Assembly (NCBI GenBank): GCA_028554795.2
Contig: CM068839.1
Span: forward strand, 90,864,182 to 90,928,181
DNA length: 64,000 bases
DNA from: Sinohyriopsis cumingii
Lineage: Eukaryota > Mollusca > Bivalvia > Unionida > Unionidae
Reading direction: 5' to 3'
Every line of letters starts with the position of its first letter. The first letter of the stretch is position 1. The translations under genes were made by a program, and so were the position numbers. Of the stretch, positions 22,551 through 32,575 are shown in pieces. The notes under the pieces were generated by a model. The model made no database searches, was not told where the DNA came from, and saw nothing but the letters and a program-made list of their open reading frames with translations.

Positions 22551-25500
22551 ATGATGAAACGATCCAATTCATTTGTGAAGAAAGAAGAAGAAAGTAAGAG
22601 GCAGAAACGTGATCTATCGCCTCGTACCAAGGCTGAAGTCTTGGCACAAATTCATGCCAGTGCTTTTGAAGAGGACGTCAGTGAACCAGAATCCAAACCC
22701 TTTAAACAAAGTTCACCACCCTTAGTTAACCCTGAAAAATACTATTTCCATTCGAGAGACAGAAAAGCGCTCCTCTAGAAAATTTAGAACCACGGCTTAC
22801 AAATACACGGTGAAGTTTAAAGATTTCAAGTCCGAAGTACCCTTAGAGAAAGCAGAAGGGCTCATCACCGGGGTGTGGGATTCTTTGTTCACCACACTCA
22901 AGCGACAATGTCAACCCAAAGAATACGATTGTTTGAGACTTTCCATACAACACGACGGTTTGAAATCCCCTGTTTGGATCGAGTTTAGCACCCCTGCAGA
23001 ATTGACCGCTTCCAAATTCATGGACAAGATTCATCACGTGCAACAATCCAATGACCAGTTTGACATCACCGATGGAAAAGCCACACTCGACATGACCCAC
23101 GTCTCTCCTCCTCAAGGGACTGGACGCAATAAGGTGTTATTGGTGAACGACCTTCGCAGCATTAAGCGTAGCCTCGTCCAAATTCACAACCTTCAAGACC
23201 AGATGTGTTTAGCCAGGGCTATCGTGGTGGGACGAACCTATGCCAACAAGAACGACATGGTAGAATGGAAAAGAGACTGGTAAAACATTCGATAATCGGA
23301 CCGAGCCAAACAACGAAGTGAAGCAGAACTCCTGTTACGACAAGCCGACCTGTCCACAGACACACCCTGTGGCATTCCTGAGATGCAAAAATTGCAAGAT
23401 GCCGTAGCTCCACGATACACCTTGAAAGTGCACCCTCAATAAGTGCGCGGACCTCTGTTGTTTCGAGGCCAAGACTTTAAGGACGGAAAATACATTCACC
23501 TTTATCATCACGATGAACATTTTTGATACCATTACCAGTATCACCGCATTCCTAGGATACGGTTATTACTGTGAGAAATGTGACTATGGCTATAACAATA
23601 GAGAGCAACACAAACATTGCGGATCGAAATGCTCACGATGTTTGGCCTCTCAGCCCTGTCTGAACGAAGGGCAAGGACGAGTGCATTGTCCCGGTTGTCT
23701 GCGCACGTTTGTCAGCCCTGTCTGTTACCAGCAACATCTGAAGACGCAAGGTTCACAGCAGAAATCTGCTTGTCAACTCCTGAGATTGTGCCCTACCTGT
23801 GGACATGGCATATGTATCAATACTGTCAAGGCACACGTATGTCGAGGAAAGAAAAAATGTCACATTTGTCATCACATCGTGGACTTGGAACACCAATGCT
23901 ACGTGCAAAAATACCAACCCCAACCAGAGAAAGAGGATGGTCACAAGAAGAAGAAGAAAGGCAATTTCATCTTTTTCGATTTCGAATGCATGCAAGAGAC
24001 ATTCACATTCCTAATTTCTGCGTGGCTCATCGAGCGTGCGAAAAGTGCATTCAAGAACCTATCGTGAGTCATTGCCCTCACTGCAGCAAGATTCCTGGAG
24101 GGCTTGAAAAAATCTTTCGAGGACCGAACACGCTAACCAATTTTGCTCGATGGGTCTTAGACCCCATCGACAAGACATGGAGCCAAGAGGACATCGAACG
24201 TTATGGAGATTATCATCGTCATGCCACGGTGATGGCTCACAATTTCTCCGGATACGATGTACAGTTTCTACTCAGATACTATACGGAACATGGCACCGAA
24301 CGTCCTAAAGTCACTTTGAACGGAGCCAAAATCATTTTCATCCAAGTGGGACAAGTGCAGTTTAAAAATACGATGAGTTACTTGGCCATGCCTTTGAGTC
24401 GAATGCCTAAAACATTTGGAATGACAGAAATGGCTAAAGGGTACTTTCCACACTTTTTCAATACGGAAGCCAATCAACATGTCGTTCTACCCCATTTGTC
24501 TGAGGCTAAAGACTAAGACCCCGACAACATGCGTACCGAACAACGAGAAGCTTTCTACGCTTGGTACCAGGCTCACGCCTCAGACCCTTTCGACTTTCAG
24601 GAAGAAATGCTAAAGTATTGTCGTTTCGACGTGGACATTTTACGGCGTTGCTGTGGAAAATTTCGAGAACTGTTCATGGAACGCGGAGGGGTCGATCCTT
24701 TGAAAGAAGCTTGCACCATTGCCAAAGCGTGTTTCTTAGTGTACCGGCAGCGATTCATGCCTGAAAACACCGTGGCTGTCATCAGTCCTCAAACGACCAA
24801 CTATGTCAAACTTCAATACTCGGTTAAAGCCCTACGCTGGTTACATTACTTGTGCGACAAGGAAGACAAATGGATTCAGCATGCCCGCAACGGAGGGGGT
24901 GAAAAGACCATCGGAACGCATTCTGTCGATGGTTGGGACTTAGAAAACCCCAAGATCGTGTACGAGTTTAACGGTTGCTTATTTCACGGATGTCCCGTCT
25001 GTTACCCTGATCGCGGCACTAAAAATCAGTTTTTACAACGAACCATGGAAGATTTGTACCAAGCCACTTGTCAGCGACGCCTAAAGTTAGAAGAGGAAGG
25101 ATAGCAAGTGGTGGAAATGTGGGAACACGAGTATGATCACCGTTTGAAAACCGATTCCGAGTTTGAACGCCTCGTGGAAAGTTACCAGTTCATGGACCCG
25201 CTGAACCCGAGGGATAGTTTGTACGGAGGAAAGACCAATGCCACCTGTTTGCTGTACCAATCCGACGAAGAGAAAGGAGAAGAAATCAAATACTTGGACG
25301 TGTGTTCGCTGTATCCCTACGTGTGCAAATATTGTGGCTTTCCTGCAGGGAACCCACAATTGTTGACGGAACACATCGACCTGAAAAACATTCGACAATA
25401 CGAAGGCTTGATCAAGTGTAAAGTTTTGCCTCCCACGGACTTGTACCATCCCGTGTTACCTCACCATTGCCAAGGCAAACTGACGTTTCCTTTGCGCCGT

Positions 25501-26625
25501 ACTTGTGCCGAAACGTGCAACCAAGACCAGACTTGTCAGCACACCCAGGAAGAACGGGCCTTGACGGGAACCTGGGTCAGCGTGGAATTGTTCAAAGCTC
25601 TGGACATGGGATACCGACTGTTAGAAGTGTACGAAATTTGTTACTTTCCCAAGACACAACAATACCACAAGGGTGACCCCACGCAGAAAGGCATTTTCGC
25701 CGACTACGTGGATGCCTTTTTGAAACTGAAACAAGAAGCCAGTGGCTATCCTTCCTGGTGTCACACTCCCGGAGACCAAAAGACATTCAAAGAGAAATAC
25801 TGGGCACAAGAAGGCATCACTTTAGATCACATCGAGAAAAACGAAGGCAGGCGATCGTTTGCCAAAGTGATGTTAAATGGCTTGTGGTGCAAAATGGCAC
25901 AACGACCGTGTTTACCCAAGACGGAATATTTGACCCAACCTTCCCGCTACTTTCAGATGATTCACGACAAAACCAAATTCATGAAACACGTGGACGTCGT
26001 TCGCGAGAATTTGATCTTGGTCAATTACGAAGAAGATCTGGATTTTGTACAAGACGACCCCTTTGGAAATGTCATCATTGCGGCTTACGTGACAGCTGAT
26101 GCTCGCTTAAAATTGTACGAAGCTTTAGAACTGTTAGGGTAACGCGTCCTGTACTTTGACACGGACAGTTGCATTTACATCGATCACCCTAGTCAACGGC
26201 ACCCTGACATCGAAGGAGACCGTTTAGGAGCCTGGACAAACGAGCACCCCGACGACAAGATTCTAAGTTTCTCCAGTGGTGGTCCTAAAAATTACGGCTA
26301 CGAATACCGGGACAAACAAGGGGAAGTGCACACGATGTGTAAAGTGAAAGGATTGACTCTGAATTATCGTACCAGTCGAGTGGTCAACTTTGGGGTATTG
26401 AAAGAAGCCTTGCAGTCTGGAAAAGATCAACACTTTAAAGTGACCACCTATCAACCCAACAAGATTGTACGTTTACCCACTCACCACATGGTCAGTCGAC
26501 CCTTGGAAAAAGTCTATCAAATCGTGTACCAGAAGCGAGTGCGACTTCCCAATCATTTCACCTTACCGTATGGACACGTCGGTATTGGTCTGTATATAAA
26601 AAGGAACCCTAGGCAAGATCGATAG
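22551..26625 (+). pseudogene. Protein-primed DNA polymerase B of A, many breaks
   Basis: Homologous over its length to the B polymerase (41696-45752). Lesions visible: an extra T near 22745, stops at 23281 and 23297, TAA near 23441, an extra T near 23523, a 4-base loss near 24000, TAA at 24514, TAG at 25102 and TAA at 26140. Motifs still readable are Exo I (FIFFDFECM), Exo II (AHNFSGYDVQFLL), Exo III (YCRFDVDIL), motif A (DVCSLYPYV), motif B region (KVMLNGLWCKMA, with the G of WGK changed to C) and motif C (YFDTDSCIYI). No function is possible without reading across these breaks. Confidence 0.93.
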
Positions 26626-26657
26626 TTCATTGTGACTACCAAGACTAAGCGAACAAG

Positions 26658-27293
26658 ATGAATACTTTCGGAGAAACACAAAGCAAGTTCAGACAGGCAC
26701 ACTTCAAGTGTGGGGCTTCTGAAGTAGAATGCGATTGTGAGCCTTGCGATGGGAACGATGCTGTACGCTGTGACCTTAGCGATGCCGTAAAGCATCATGG
26801 GAACTTTGTTTTCACTACCCCTATCATGGAAAGTGATGCTGTGCGTGCCATACCTGAGGGATGAGAAAGCGATGCCACTCATCCTCTTGGACACTTTACT
26901 GGGTTTCGTTTTAAAGGTGGATGTTCACCTTCACGTTTACCTCCCTGCGGATGTCATCCAGCTCTGAGCAAACTCCTGTCCATGTCACGCAAACCTCATC
27001 GAAACGAACCTGTGAAAGACGAATATTCGTTTCCTGTGCGTTTGTCAGAATACTGCGACTTTGAAAATCGTCTTCAATCGTTCAAAGGAAAATGGCCTAA
27101 GTATCTGGGAGGACCTACCCCCGAAGAATTGGCCAGAGCCGGATTGTTCTACTTGGGCGAAGGGGATATAGTCAAGTGCTTCAGTTGCGGTGTGCCACTT
27201 CACCACTGGGAACCACAAGATTCGGCCTACGTAGAACATGCTCGATGGTCACCGAATTGTCATTACTTACCCTTAGTGGGACCGAGACATTGA
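26658..27293 (+). pseudogene. BIR-domain (IAP-like) gene of A, one stop
   Basis: The N-terminus differs from B by lacking most of the Cys-rich segment. TGA at 26862-26864 replaces a Cys codon. Downstream, the same frame continues through a complete BIR domain with zinc ligands in CX2CX16HX6C spacing (CFSCG...H...C). An ATG at 26982 could start a BIR-only product of 103 residues. Inhibitor-of-apoptosis proteins block caspases or signal via a RING domain; no RING is present here. A TATA box lies in the polymerase tail at about 26591. Confidence 0.8.
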
Positions 27294-27304
27294 AGTAACT
27301 TACC

Positions 27305-27697
27305 ATGTCGTTGAAGAAGAAGAAACCAGATTGGTTAGGAATCAAATGTTGGACATCACCGAGACCAGTATTTAAACTCCATTTCAAAAAGAATATTGAA
27401 TCATTACCTAAAGAACTGCAAGAGAAGATTTACAAGGAAGTTCGGCAGGGACTTGCCAGAGTGAAATCTCAATGGGTAACTGTAGAACTTTTGTGTCGAG
27501 AAATTCACAAGGAGAAAGTGAAAAAAATTAATCAGTGTGTTAGATTTCTCTGGGTCAAGTGTGCATTCGTCCTATTATATCACTCTAGATCGTTTACATC
27601 AAAAGAGTTCAGTGAGATTCTTGGACGTTATCCCGAATGGCAGTGGTCAGAAATTACTTACTATGTGGATTACTTTTGCTCTAGGAGAAGACTGTGA
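27305..27697 (+). CDS. F-box-like paralogue 1 (A only)
   Basis: 130 residues. IESLPKELQEKIYKEVRQ resembles the LPxELxxxIY opening of F-box-like domains and the repeated LPVELRERIYRELVKIQ segment of the neighbouring genes. The rest has diverged, and B has no counterpart at this place. It begins 12 bases after the BIR gene. Confidence 0.5.
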   Translation: MSLKKKKPDWLGIKCWTSPRPVFKLHFKKNIESLPKELQEKIYKEVRQGLARVKSQWVTVELLCREIHKEKVKKINQCVRFLWVKCAFVLLYHSRSFTSKEFSEILGRYPEWQWSEITYYVDYFCSRRRL

Positions 27698-27718
27698 ATT
27701 GTACGGACTGACCTGTTT

Positions 27719-28171
27719 ATGGATAATTTACAAGAGAACATTCGTGCTTTGTCTGTGGAGTTGAGAGAACGCATTTACAAAGAGCTGGTCAAAATACAAG
27801 TGAAACGTAAAGAACAGTTGCATCCGTTACGTCACCAGATGTTTAATCACTAGTACCTGAATCCTATACAAGGACTGATTGAGTTGAAAGTGTTCCATTG
27901 GACAGACATTGATCAACGACCCCCTGGTTTTAAAAAGAATTGGTCTGGTATTGATAATTCTATCTACTACATTGTAAAATTACTGGATCGAATTCCAGAG
28001 GAAGAGTTAACGAATTACCAACATCTTTTACGCAATGTCAACTTAGTGAAAGAGGAAACTTCTGAACGATTTGTAATGTGTAAATTAGTGATTAAACGAT
28101 TTAGATTCGACAATGAATTAAAACCATGTCTGTGCAAGCAGTATATTTATTGTGTCAGAAAGAGAATTTAG
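27719..28171 (+). pseudogene. F-box-like paralogue 2 (A), one stop
   Basis: MDNLQENIRALSVELRERIY at the start and the same frame to 28171 (150 codons), with TAG at 27851-27853 where B has TGG in FNHWYLN-type sequence. The C-terminus ends CKQYIYCVRKRI. Nearest relative in B is 46570-47025. Confidence 0.75.
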
Positions 28172-28183
28172 TATGACCTATTC

Positions 28184-28675
28184 ATGGATACTTTACAAGA
28201 GAACATTCGTGCTTTGCCTGTGGAATTAAGAGAACGCATTTACCGAGAGCTGGTCAAAATACAAGTCAGACGTGAAGAACAGTTGCATCCGTTACGTCAC
28301 CAGATCTTTAACCACTGGTACCTAAATGGTATAAAAGAACTAATTCGTCACAAATTGTTTCAGTGGTCAGACCTTGTTCAACACTTTGAGTTAGATAATG
28401 AACGAAATGTTCATCATTTTGGTTACTTTGAGATTCACCTAGAGCAACGCATTGAGGAAGACAAGTTAAAGGATTACCAACATATTTTACGTGGAATCTG
28501 CTTAGCGGAAGAGGAAACATCTAAACAAACTCTGAAGTTTAGATTACAGTTTGGAGCATTTAAATTTCCCACTGGAGAACGAAAATGTCTAGTTAGAAAG
28601 TATTTTTATTGCTTCCGAAATAAAGAGAGTATAAAAACAGGAATCCATACCACGACTTATGTCCCATGTGATTGA
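28184..28675 (+). CDS. F-box-like paralogue 3 (A)
   Basis: 163 residues, intact. It opens MDTLQENIRALPVELRERIY followed by LVKIQVRREEQLHPLRHQ, then IFNHWYLNGIKELIR, an acidic EEDKLKDYQH segment and CLVRKYFYCFRNK near the end. The opening LP-EL-ER-IY pattern suggests an F-box-like motif that could dock a Skp1/cullin ubiquitin ligase, but no substrate-binding repeat is evident. It overlaps the next gene by 17 bases. Confidence 0.6.
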   Translation: MDTLQENIRALPVELRERIYRELVKIQVRREEQLHPLRHQIFNHWYLNGIKELIRHKLFQWSDLVQHFELDNERNVHHFGYFEIHLEQRIEEDKLKDYQHILRGICLAEEETSKQTLKFRLQFGAFKFPTGERKCLVRKYFYCFRNKESIKTGIHTTTYVPCD

Positions 28676-28982
28676 ACAGATTCCGTGGAAGGAACTCAAT
28701 GACCATATTCAAGCCGGGGATCATTACCATCAATTATTACAAGAACTGTATCCATTCAAATTGGGTCGACAAGTGGTGTGTGTCTTAATGACTTGTTTTC
28801 TGGGATTTCGTTTACCAGTCGATTCCTTGTGGACTCTTTACGATCAGTACTTACCACCAAATGGCATTAAATGGTCACGAAAGACTCCTTTTGCTCAAAC
28901 CCTTGCGTTTTCATCTGGATACTTCTTGACCTCTACGGGAAAAAAAGATTCGTCAACTTTTATCTATCCAAGACGTGTATGA
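28659..28982 (+). CDS. Small accessory protein with IPWKELNDHI (A)
   Basis: 107 residues; the first 67 match the 70-residue B protein (MSHVI.QIPWKELNDHI, LGRQVVCVLMTCFLGFRLP, SLWTLYDQYLP). The hydrophobic VVCVLMTCFLGF segment could be membrane-associated. In A the B stop codon is lost, so the frame runs on for about 40 residues. Family unknown. Confidence 0.55.
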   Translation: MSHVIEQIPWKELNDHIQAGDHYHQLLQELYPFKLGRQVVCVLMTCFLGFRLPVDSLWTLYDQYLPPNGIKWSRKTPFAQTLAFSSGYFLTSTGKKDSSTFIYPRRV

Positions 28983-29186
28983 CGATGTGTGTGTAGCTTG
29001 TGACTTGCACCCCATTGGACAGATGTCCGTGCCTGGAAAGAATGGGATTTTGAGGCTTGGACCCAAAAAGTGGCCCAGTATGCACGAGATTTGTTCAAGG
29101 AAAGAAGTCACTTTTCAACCTGTGTCAGTGACAGTGCCAGAAGAAGAACCCGTCACCCAGGACAGGACTGTCGTGAACATGCCTGA
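28861..29186 (+). pseudogene. Small accessory gene, A copy of B 47951-48274
   Basis: MALNGHERLLLLK...FHLDTS then TGA in place of a sense codon, and a later 1-base loss near 29010. B keeps the frame open. Confidence 0.6.
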
Positions 29187-29367
29187 AAGACCCTTTCGGG
29201 AGGACACTTGTGTGACCTTACCCCCTATAGAACTGGTCAGAACCTTACCCAAAACATGTTGTACAGACACTTGTTTCTATTCCACGTTAATAGTTTCTAT
29301 GTGCCTTTTATCGCTGTACTTAAGCCTTTGGCTTTTATGTATTTTTGTCTTTCGTATTCTTGTTTAA
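29023..29367 (+). CDS. Small single-pass membrane protein (A)
   Basis: About 114 residues from the ATG at 29023 (a second ATG at 29080). The N-terminal half is hydrophilic with PEEEPVTQDRTVV. A Cys-rich KTCCTDTCFYS stretch precedes a C-terminal hydrophobic helix (STLIVSMCLLSLYLSL and WLLCIFVF). The B homologue stops after the first half of the helix. It overlaps the preceding small gene in another frame. Family unknown. Confidence 0.5.
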   Translation: MSVPGKNGILRLGPKKWPSMHEICSRKEVTFQPVSVTVPEEEPVTQDRTVVNMPERPFREDTCVTLPPIELVRTLPKTCCTDTCFYSTLIVSMCLLSLYLSLWLLCIFVFRILV

Positions 29368-29369
29368 AA

Positions 29370-29405
29370 CACTCAATAAACGTGTCCTGAAAAAAGTATA
29401 TAAAC
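29370..29405 (+). promoter_or_regulatory. Poly(A) signal and TATA box (A)
   Basis: CAATAAACG closes the upstream unit, and AGTATATAAACTC 20 bases later is placed to start the ATPase mRNA. The same pair is found in B at 48482-48511. Confidence 0.7.
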
Positions 29406-29450
29406 TCTTGACTTGATTGTTTTCCTGTCACAAGTGACATTCCTAACACT

Positions 29451-30179
29451 ATGGCTACTTCTGCTGTTTCTGCTTCCTCTTCCTCTACTGTCAAAGTCAT
29501 CGACGAACACTTAGATCGTGCCAGTTGGGAGGCTTTGTATCTTCGCCATCCTTTTAACATGCTCATTGCTGGACCTAGCGGTTCAGGCAAAACCGAATTT
29601 GTCAAACGTTTGATCGAACATAGACATCATTTGATCGATCGACCACCTCAACGCATCGTATGGTGTTACAAAGAGTGGCAATCGGCGTACAGCCTGTTGC
29701 GAGAACGTCAAGGCGATTCCATCGTGTTTGTGGATGGCATTCCTAAAGAAGACGATGGCATCGTCTCTGACCCCCGTCAAACCCATTTGGTCATTTTCGA
29801 CGATATGTTAAGAGAAGACGAAAAAGAAATTAAACTGTGGTTCACGCGCAAAGGGCATCATCGTAATGCCAGTGTCGTTTACATCACTCAAAATTTGTTT
29901 CAACAAAGTAAAGCCCATTGCACCATCAGTCTCAATGCGCATTACGTGGTCTTGTTTAAAAGCCCTCGAGATAAATCGCAATTGCAAGTCTTAGCCAAAC
30001 AGTTAGGAACGCCTTGGCTGACTCAGGCGTACGACGATGTCACTCACACTCCACACGCTTATTTACTCGTCGATTTGAAACCTACGACCCCCGAGGATTT
30101 GCGATTTCGTACCCAATTGTTTCACCACTGGTGCCAAGATGGAGGGCCTGTCCTGTACACGTCTCCTTCCTCGGCTTAA
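29451..30179 (+). CDS. A32-type packaging ATPase (A)
   Basis: 242 residues, intact. Walker A GPSGSGKTEF lies at about residue 45, Walker B HLVIFDDML at about 111, and a sensor-like VVYITQN at about 142. This is the FtsK/HerA-like genome-packaging ATPase found in Polintons, adintoviruses and nucleocytoplasmic large DNA viruses; it would translocate element DNA into capsids. A Ser/Thr-rich N-terminus precedes the domain. The B homologue is 247 residues. Confidence 0.93.
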   Translation: MATSAVSASSSSTVKVIDEHLDRASWEALYLRHPFNMLIAGPSGSGKTEFVKRLIEHRHHLIDRPPQRIVWCYKEWQSAYSLLRERQGDSIVFVDGIPKEDDGIVSDPRQTHLVIFDDMLREDEKEIKLWFTRKGHHRNASVVYITQNLFQQSKAHCTISLNAHYVVLFKSPRDKSQLQVLAKQLGTPWLTQAYDDVTHTPHAYLLVDLKPTTPEDLRFRTQLFHHWCQDGGPVLYTSPSSA

Positions 30180-30189
30180 TTTCACTCCA

Positions 30190-30203
30190 AAAGAATCTAT
30201 AAA
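30190..30203 (+). promoter_or_regulatory. TATA box downstream of ATPase (A)
   Basis: TCTATAAAAACC sits about 45 bases before the next ATG (30243). The B equivalent is 49307-49316. Confidence 0.7.
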
Positions 30204-30242
30204 AACCTCAGACACTTTTCGTCTGTCTCACACAGTTTGATC

Positions 30243-31199
30243 ATGACGTCCCTTCAATCACATCTTCCCGTAAAATTGATTCGTGCCTTGTATGGCACCA
30301 GTCGAGAAAAGAATCCACAAATACGAGCTCGTGTCTTAGAAGTTAGTCTCAAAGAAGTCTTACGATGGTTCACGGTGACAGCACGTCAATTACTGCAAGG
30401 GATCATTCAGATTCCTCATCAAACCAAACGCTTTTTCGATGGAAACAAAATCGCTTTGACCCAAGTGGCCGATCCCCGCATCGACACTCAAACCAAAAAA
30501 CAAATCATTTTCAACCTGGAGGGAGCGGTACTCTAGGAGGGGTCATCATTCGCTCTCTCTTAAGATGGGATCCTAATGCTCCCAAAGTTCTCCCGAAGAA
30601 AAAAGAAGTCAAACGAAGCTCCAACAAGATGAAAAAGACCAGGTCCCCAAAGAGACCCGTGTCTCCAAGAACTTCTCCAGTGGCGGGACCCTCCTCATAC
30701 CAGACACCACCCCGGAAAAAGAAAAGCCTCCAGAAAAAGAAACAGAAAAAGTCCCCAGAAAAAGAAAAGCCCCCAGAAGAAAACTAGTAGCAAGAGAGGC
30801 ACTTCGGCCAGGACGCATCCTTACACTCGCAAACCACGACCTGCCACGGCGGTGACTGCGTCTCCGGTAGCCTCAGGTTCAGTCACTTCTCCGTTGATGA
30901 CACCAAGAACCGAAAAGTACTTGAAGACGTTGATCACACCAAGAACTTCTCCGATGATGACCCTAATAACTTCCCCAGTGGCAGGACCCTCCTATTTAGC
31001 GACAGTGGCCGCGGCTCACAAAGTACCTGCTCCCAAAATCAAAGTCCAAGAAAGATAGGGCATGTTACAAAGTTTGCTGGATTTGTCCAAGCAAGAACTG
31101 GTTCCATTTAGTCCGTTGCGTACCCCTACACGACGTGTCATGCCTGTCCTCAAGTTGATACGACGTAAAGACAATCAGTGGCGACGCGTTCCAGTATAA
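30243..31199 (+). pseudogene. Basic core-like protein of A (frameshifted)
   Basis: Homologue of the intact B protein (49355-50305). The first 95 codons are open (MTSLQSHLPVKLIRALYG to KKQIIF), then a 1-base loss near 30517 changes frame. A TAG at 30787 and further breaks follow in the Lys/Pro-rich tail. The conserved part ends in VRR...RRVPV. Confidence 0.8.
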
Positions 31200-31242
31200 A
31201 AAAGGCCTGCGACCAAGTAGGGTATTAGTGAACTTCCAAAAG

Positions 31243-31431
31243 ATGTCACCTCCAAGAAGTCAAAAAAGAAAGAGACAAAGGCAGACTCGTCATCCGAGAA
31301 AGCGCTTAGCCAAGCATCGACGTTACCCTAAGAAAAGACACAGTCGTTCTAAGAAAAAGAGGCGTCAACAAAGGGGAGGATTCCTTGGCGATTTTGGGAA
31401 AAACGTTGTCACCTTTATGACAAAGCGATAG
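31243..31431 (+). CDS. Very basic protamine-like protein, present in A only
   Basis: 62 residues, almost entirely Arg, Lys, Ser and His in the first 45 (KRKRQRQTRHPRKRLAKHRR), then QQRGGFLGDFGKNVVTFMTKR. Composition and size recall adenovirus DNA-condensing core peptides (pVII/pX). B lacks the gene: its sequence goes directly from the preceding stop region to the next start. A TATA-like AGTATAAAAAAGG precedes it at about 31194. Confidence 0.6.
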   Translation: MSPPRSQKRKRQRQTRHPRKRLAKHRRYPKKRHSRSKKKRRQQRGGFLGDFGKNVVTFMTKR

Positions 31432-31515
31432 TCCCCCAAAAAAGATAAAAGGGCATGTGTTAAGTCATCGACGTATGTGTCTGTTTGGTGAATGTCACGG
31501 AACCCACAAGCAAAG

Positions 31516-31903
31516 ATGTCACCCTCCAAAAAACCCCAAGGAAAGAAAAGAAAAGGACTACCACCACGTTTAGCCAAACATGGGGACATGTTATCTGTCC
31601 TGTCCAAAGCTTCTCCACCCCTACGAAAAAAAACTCATTCAAACGGCCTCCAAAGAGGTCATCGATACCGTGTGCGAATGTTGTTTGAACGTATTGAAAG
31701 GCACGATCCCTTTGTCCAAACACCAGAAACAATGCTTAGGCAAACATCGTCACGTTCTGCGTCAAATGGTTCAAAAGAAAATCCCCATCGGACAAAACAA
31801 GAAGATGTTGGTCCAACGTGGAGGAATTTTACCCCTCTTGCTAGGTCCCTTACTGAAAGGAGTCTTGGGAACCGTGTTGAGAGGACTGATGGGAGCAAGA
31901 TAA
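31516..31903 (+). pseudogene. Core-like LPPRLAKHGDLL protein of A (1-base shift)
   Basis: The N-terminus (MSPSKKPQGKKRKGLPPRLA) is in frame until an A run at about 31625-31632, which has one A more than in B. The rest is open in the next frame through CECCLNVLKGTIPLSKHQKQ, VQRGGILPLLLGPLL to LMGAR. The protein family is recurrent in Polintons and adintoviruses, with a basic start, a helical Cys region and a C-terminal GG-hydrophobic motif; role unproven. The lesion lies in a homopolymer and could be a sequencing error. Confidence 0.75.
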
Positions 31904-31951
31904 AAAGTACCTCTGGAGTCCCAAGATCTCAGACTCGACCCTTGGCATCCC

Positions 31952-32560
31952 ATGGAAGGACGAAAACTAGCTTTAGTGCCTTACAAACGATGGATGGAAT
32001 ACCATCGGTGGCAAGAACAACGCACCCCGCATTTACCTCCCAATCCCAATTTGAGCGAGATGTCCCAGTTACAACACGAATTGCAGTCCTTAATGGATCG
32101 CCAAGAAAAATCGCAAAAGTACGGCCAACTCTTGCAACGACTGCAACTCTTTCAGCAAAAAGCTTTAGACGAAACAGCTCTTCCCACTCTGAAAGATTTT
32201 AAGACCTTGATGAAAAGTCCAGCACCATCACCGTCGCCACCACCACCACTACTACTGCCAGTGACCAAGACAGAAAAAGTAGAAGAAGAGGAAGGGTTTC
32301 AAACTCCACCAGAAAAAGTACGCAAGTTAACAACACCATCTACCTCCATAATTGGATGGATTAAAATGATGATGACCACCCCTTCTTCTTCAGAAGAGAA
32401 AAAGAAGGTGAAGACAGAAGTGAAACAAGAAAAAATATCCCCTGTTCAGGCATTCTCCTCCTCGACACCTATTGCCGGTCGCACACGCACAACGTTACAA
32501 TCCAAGAAAATACCCCAGGAGAGAAAGAGTACCATCTTCCAAGAGTGGGTGCCTTATTAA
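31952..32560 (+). CDS. Polinton MEGRKL-type protein (A)
   Basis: 202 residues, intact. The conserved N-terminal half (MEGRKLALVPYKRWMEY; LQHELQSLMDR; SQKYGQLLQRLQLF) is helical. A Pro/Ser/Lys-rich linker follows, then a short conserved tail (TPIAGRTRTTLQS, STIFQEWVPY). Similar proteins starting with 'LVP..xW' recur in animal Polintons; function unknown. It lies between the core-like gene and integrase in every copy here. Confidence 0.75.
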   Translation: MEGRKLALVPYKRWMEYHRWQEQRTPHLPPNPNLSEMSQLQHELQSLMDRQEKSQKYGQLLQRLQLFQQKALDETALPTLKDFKTLMKSPAPSPSPPPPLLLPVTKTEKVEEEEGFQTPPEKVRKLTTPSTSIIGWIKMMMTTPSSSEEKKKVKTEVKQEKISPVQAFSSSTPIAGRTRTTLQSKKIPQERKSTIFQEWVPY

Positions 32561-32575
32561 CACACAAACAAACAC

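Noticed and set aside
22551-26625. Reassigned stop codons to explain many in-frame TAA/TAG/TGA in element A
   Set aside because: All three stops appear as breaks, frameshifts accompany them, and B, D and intact genes of A use the standard code.
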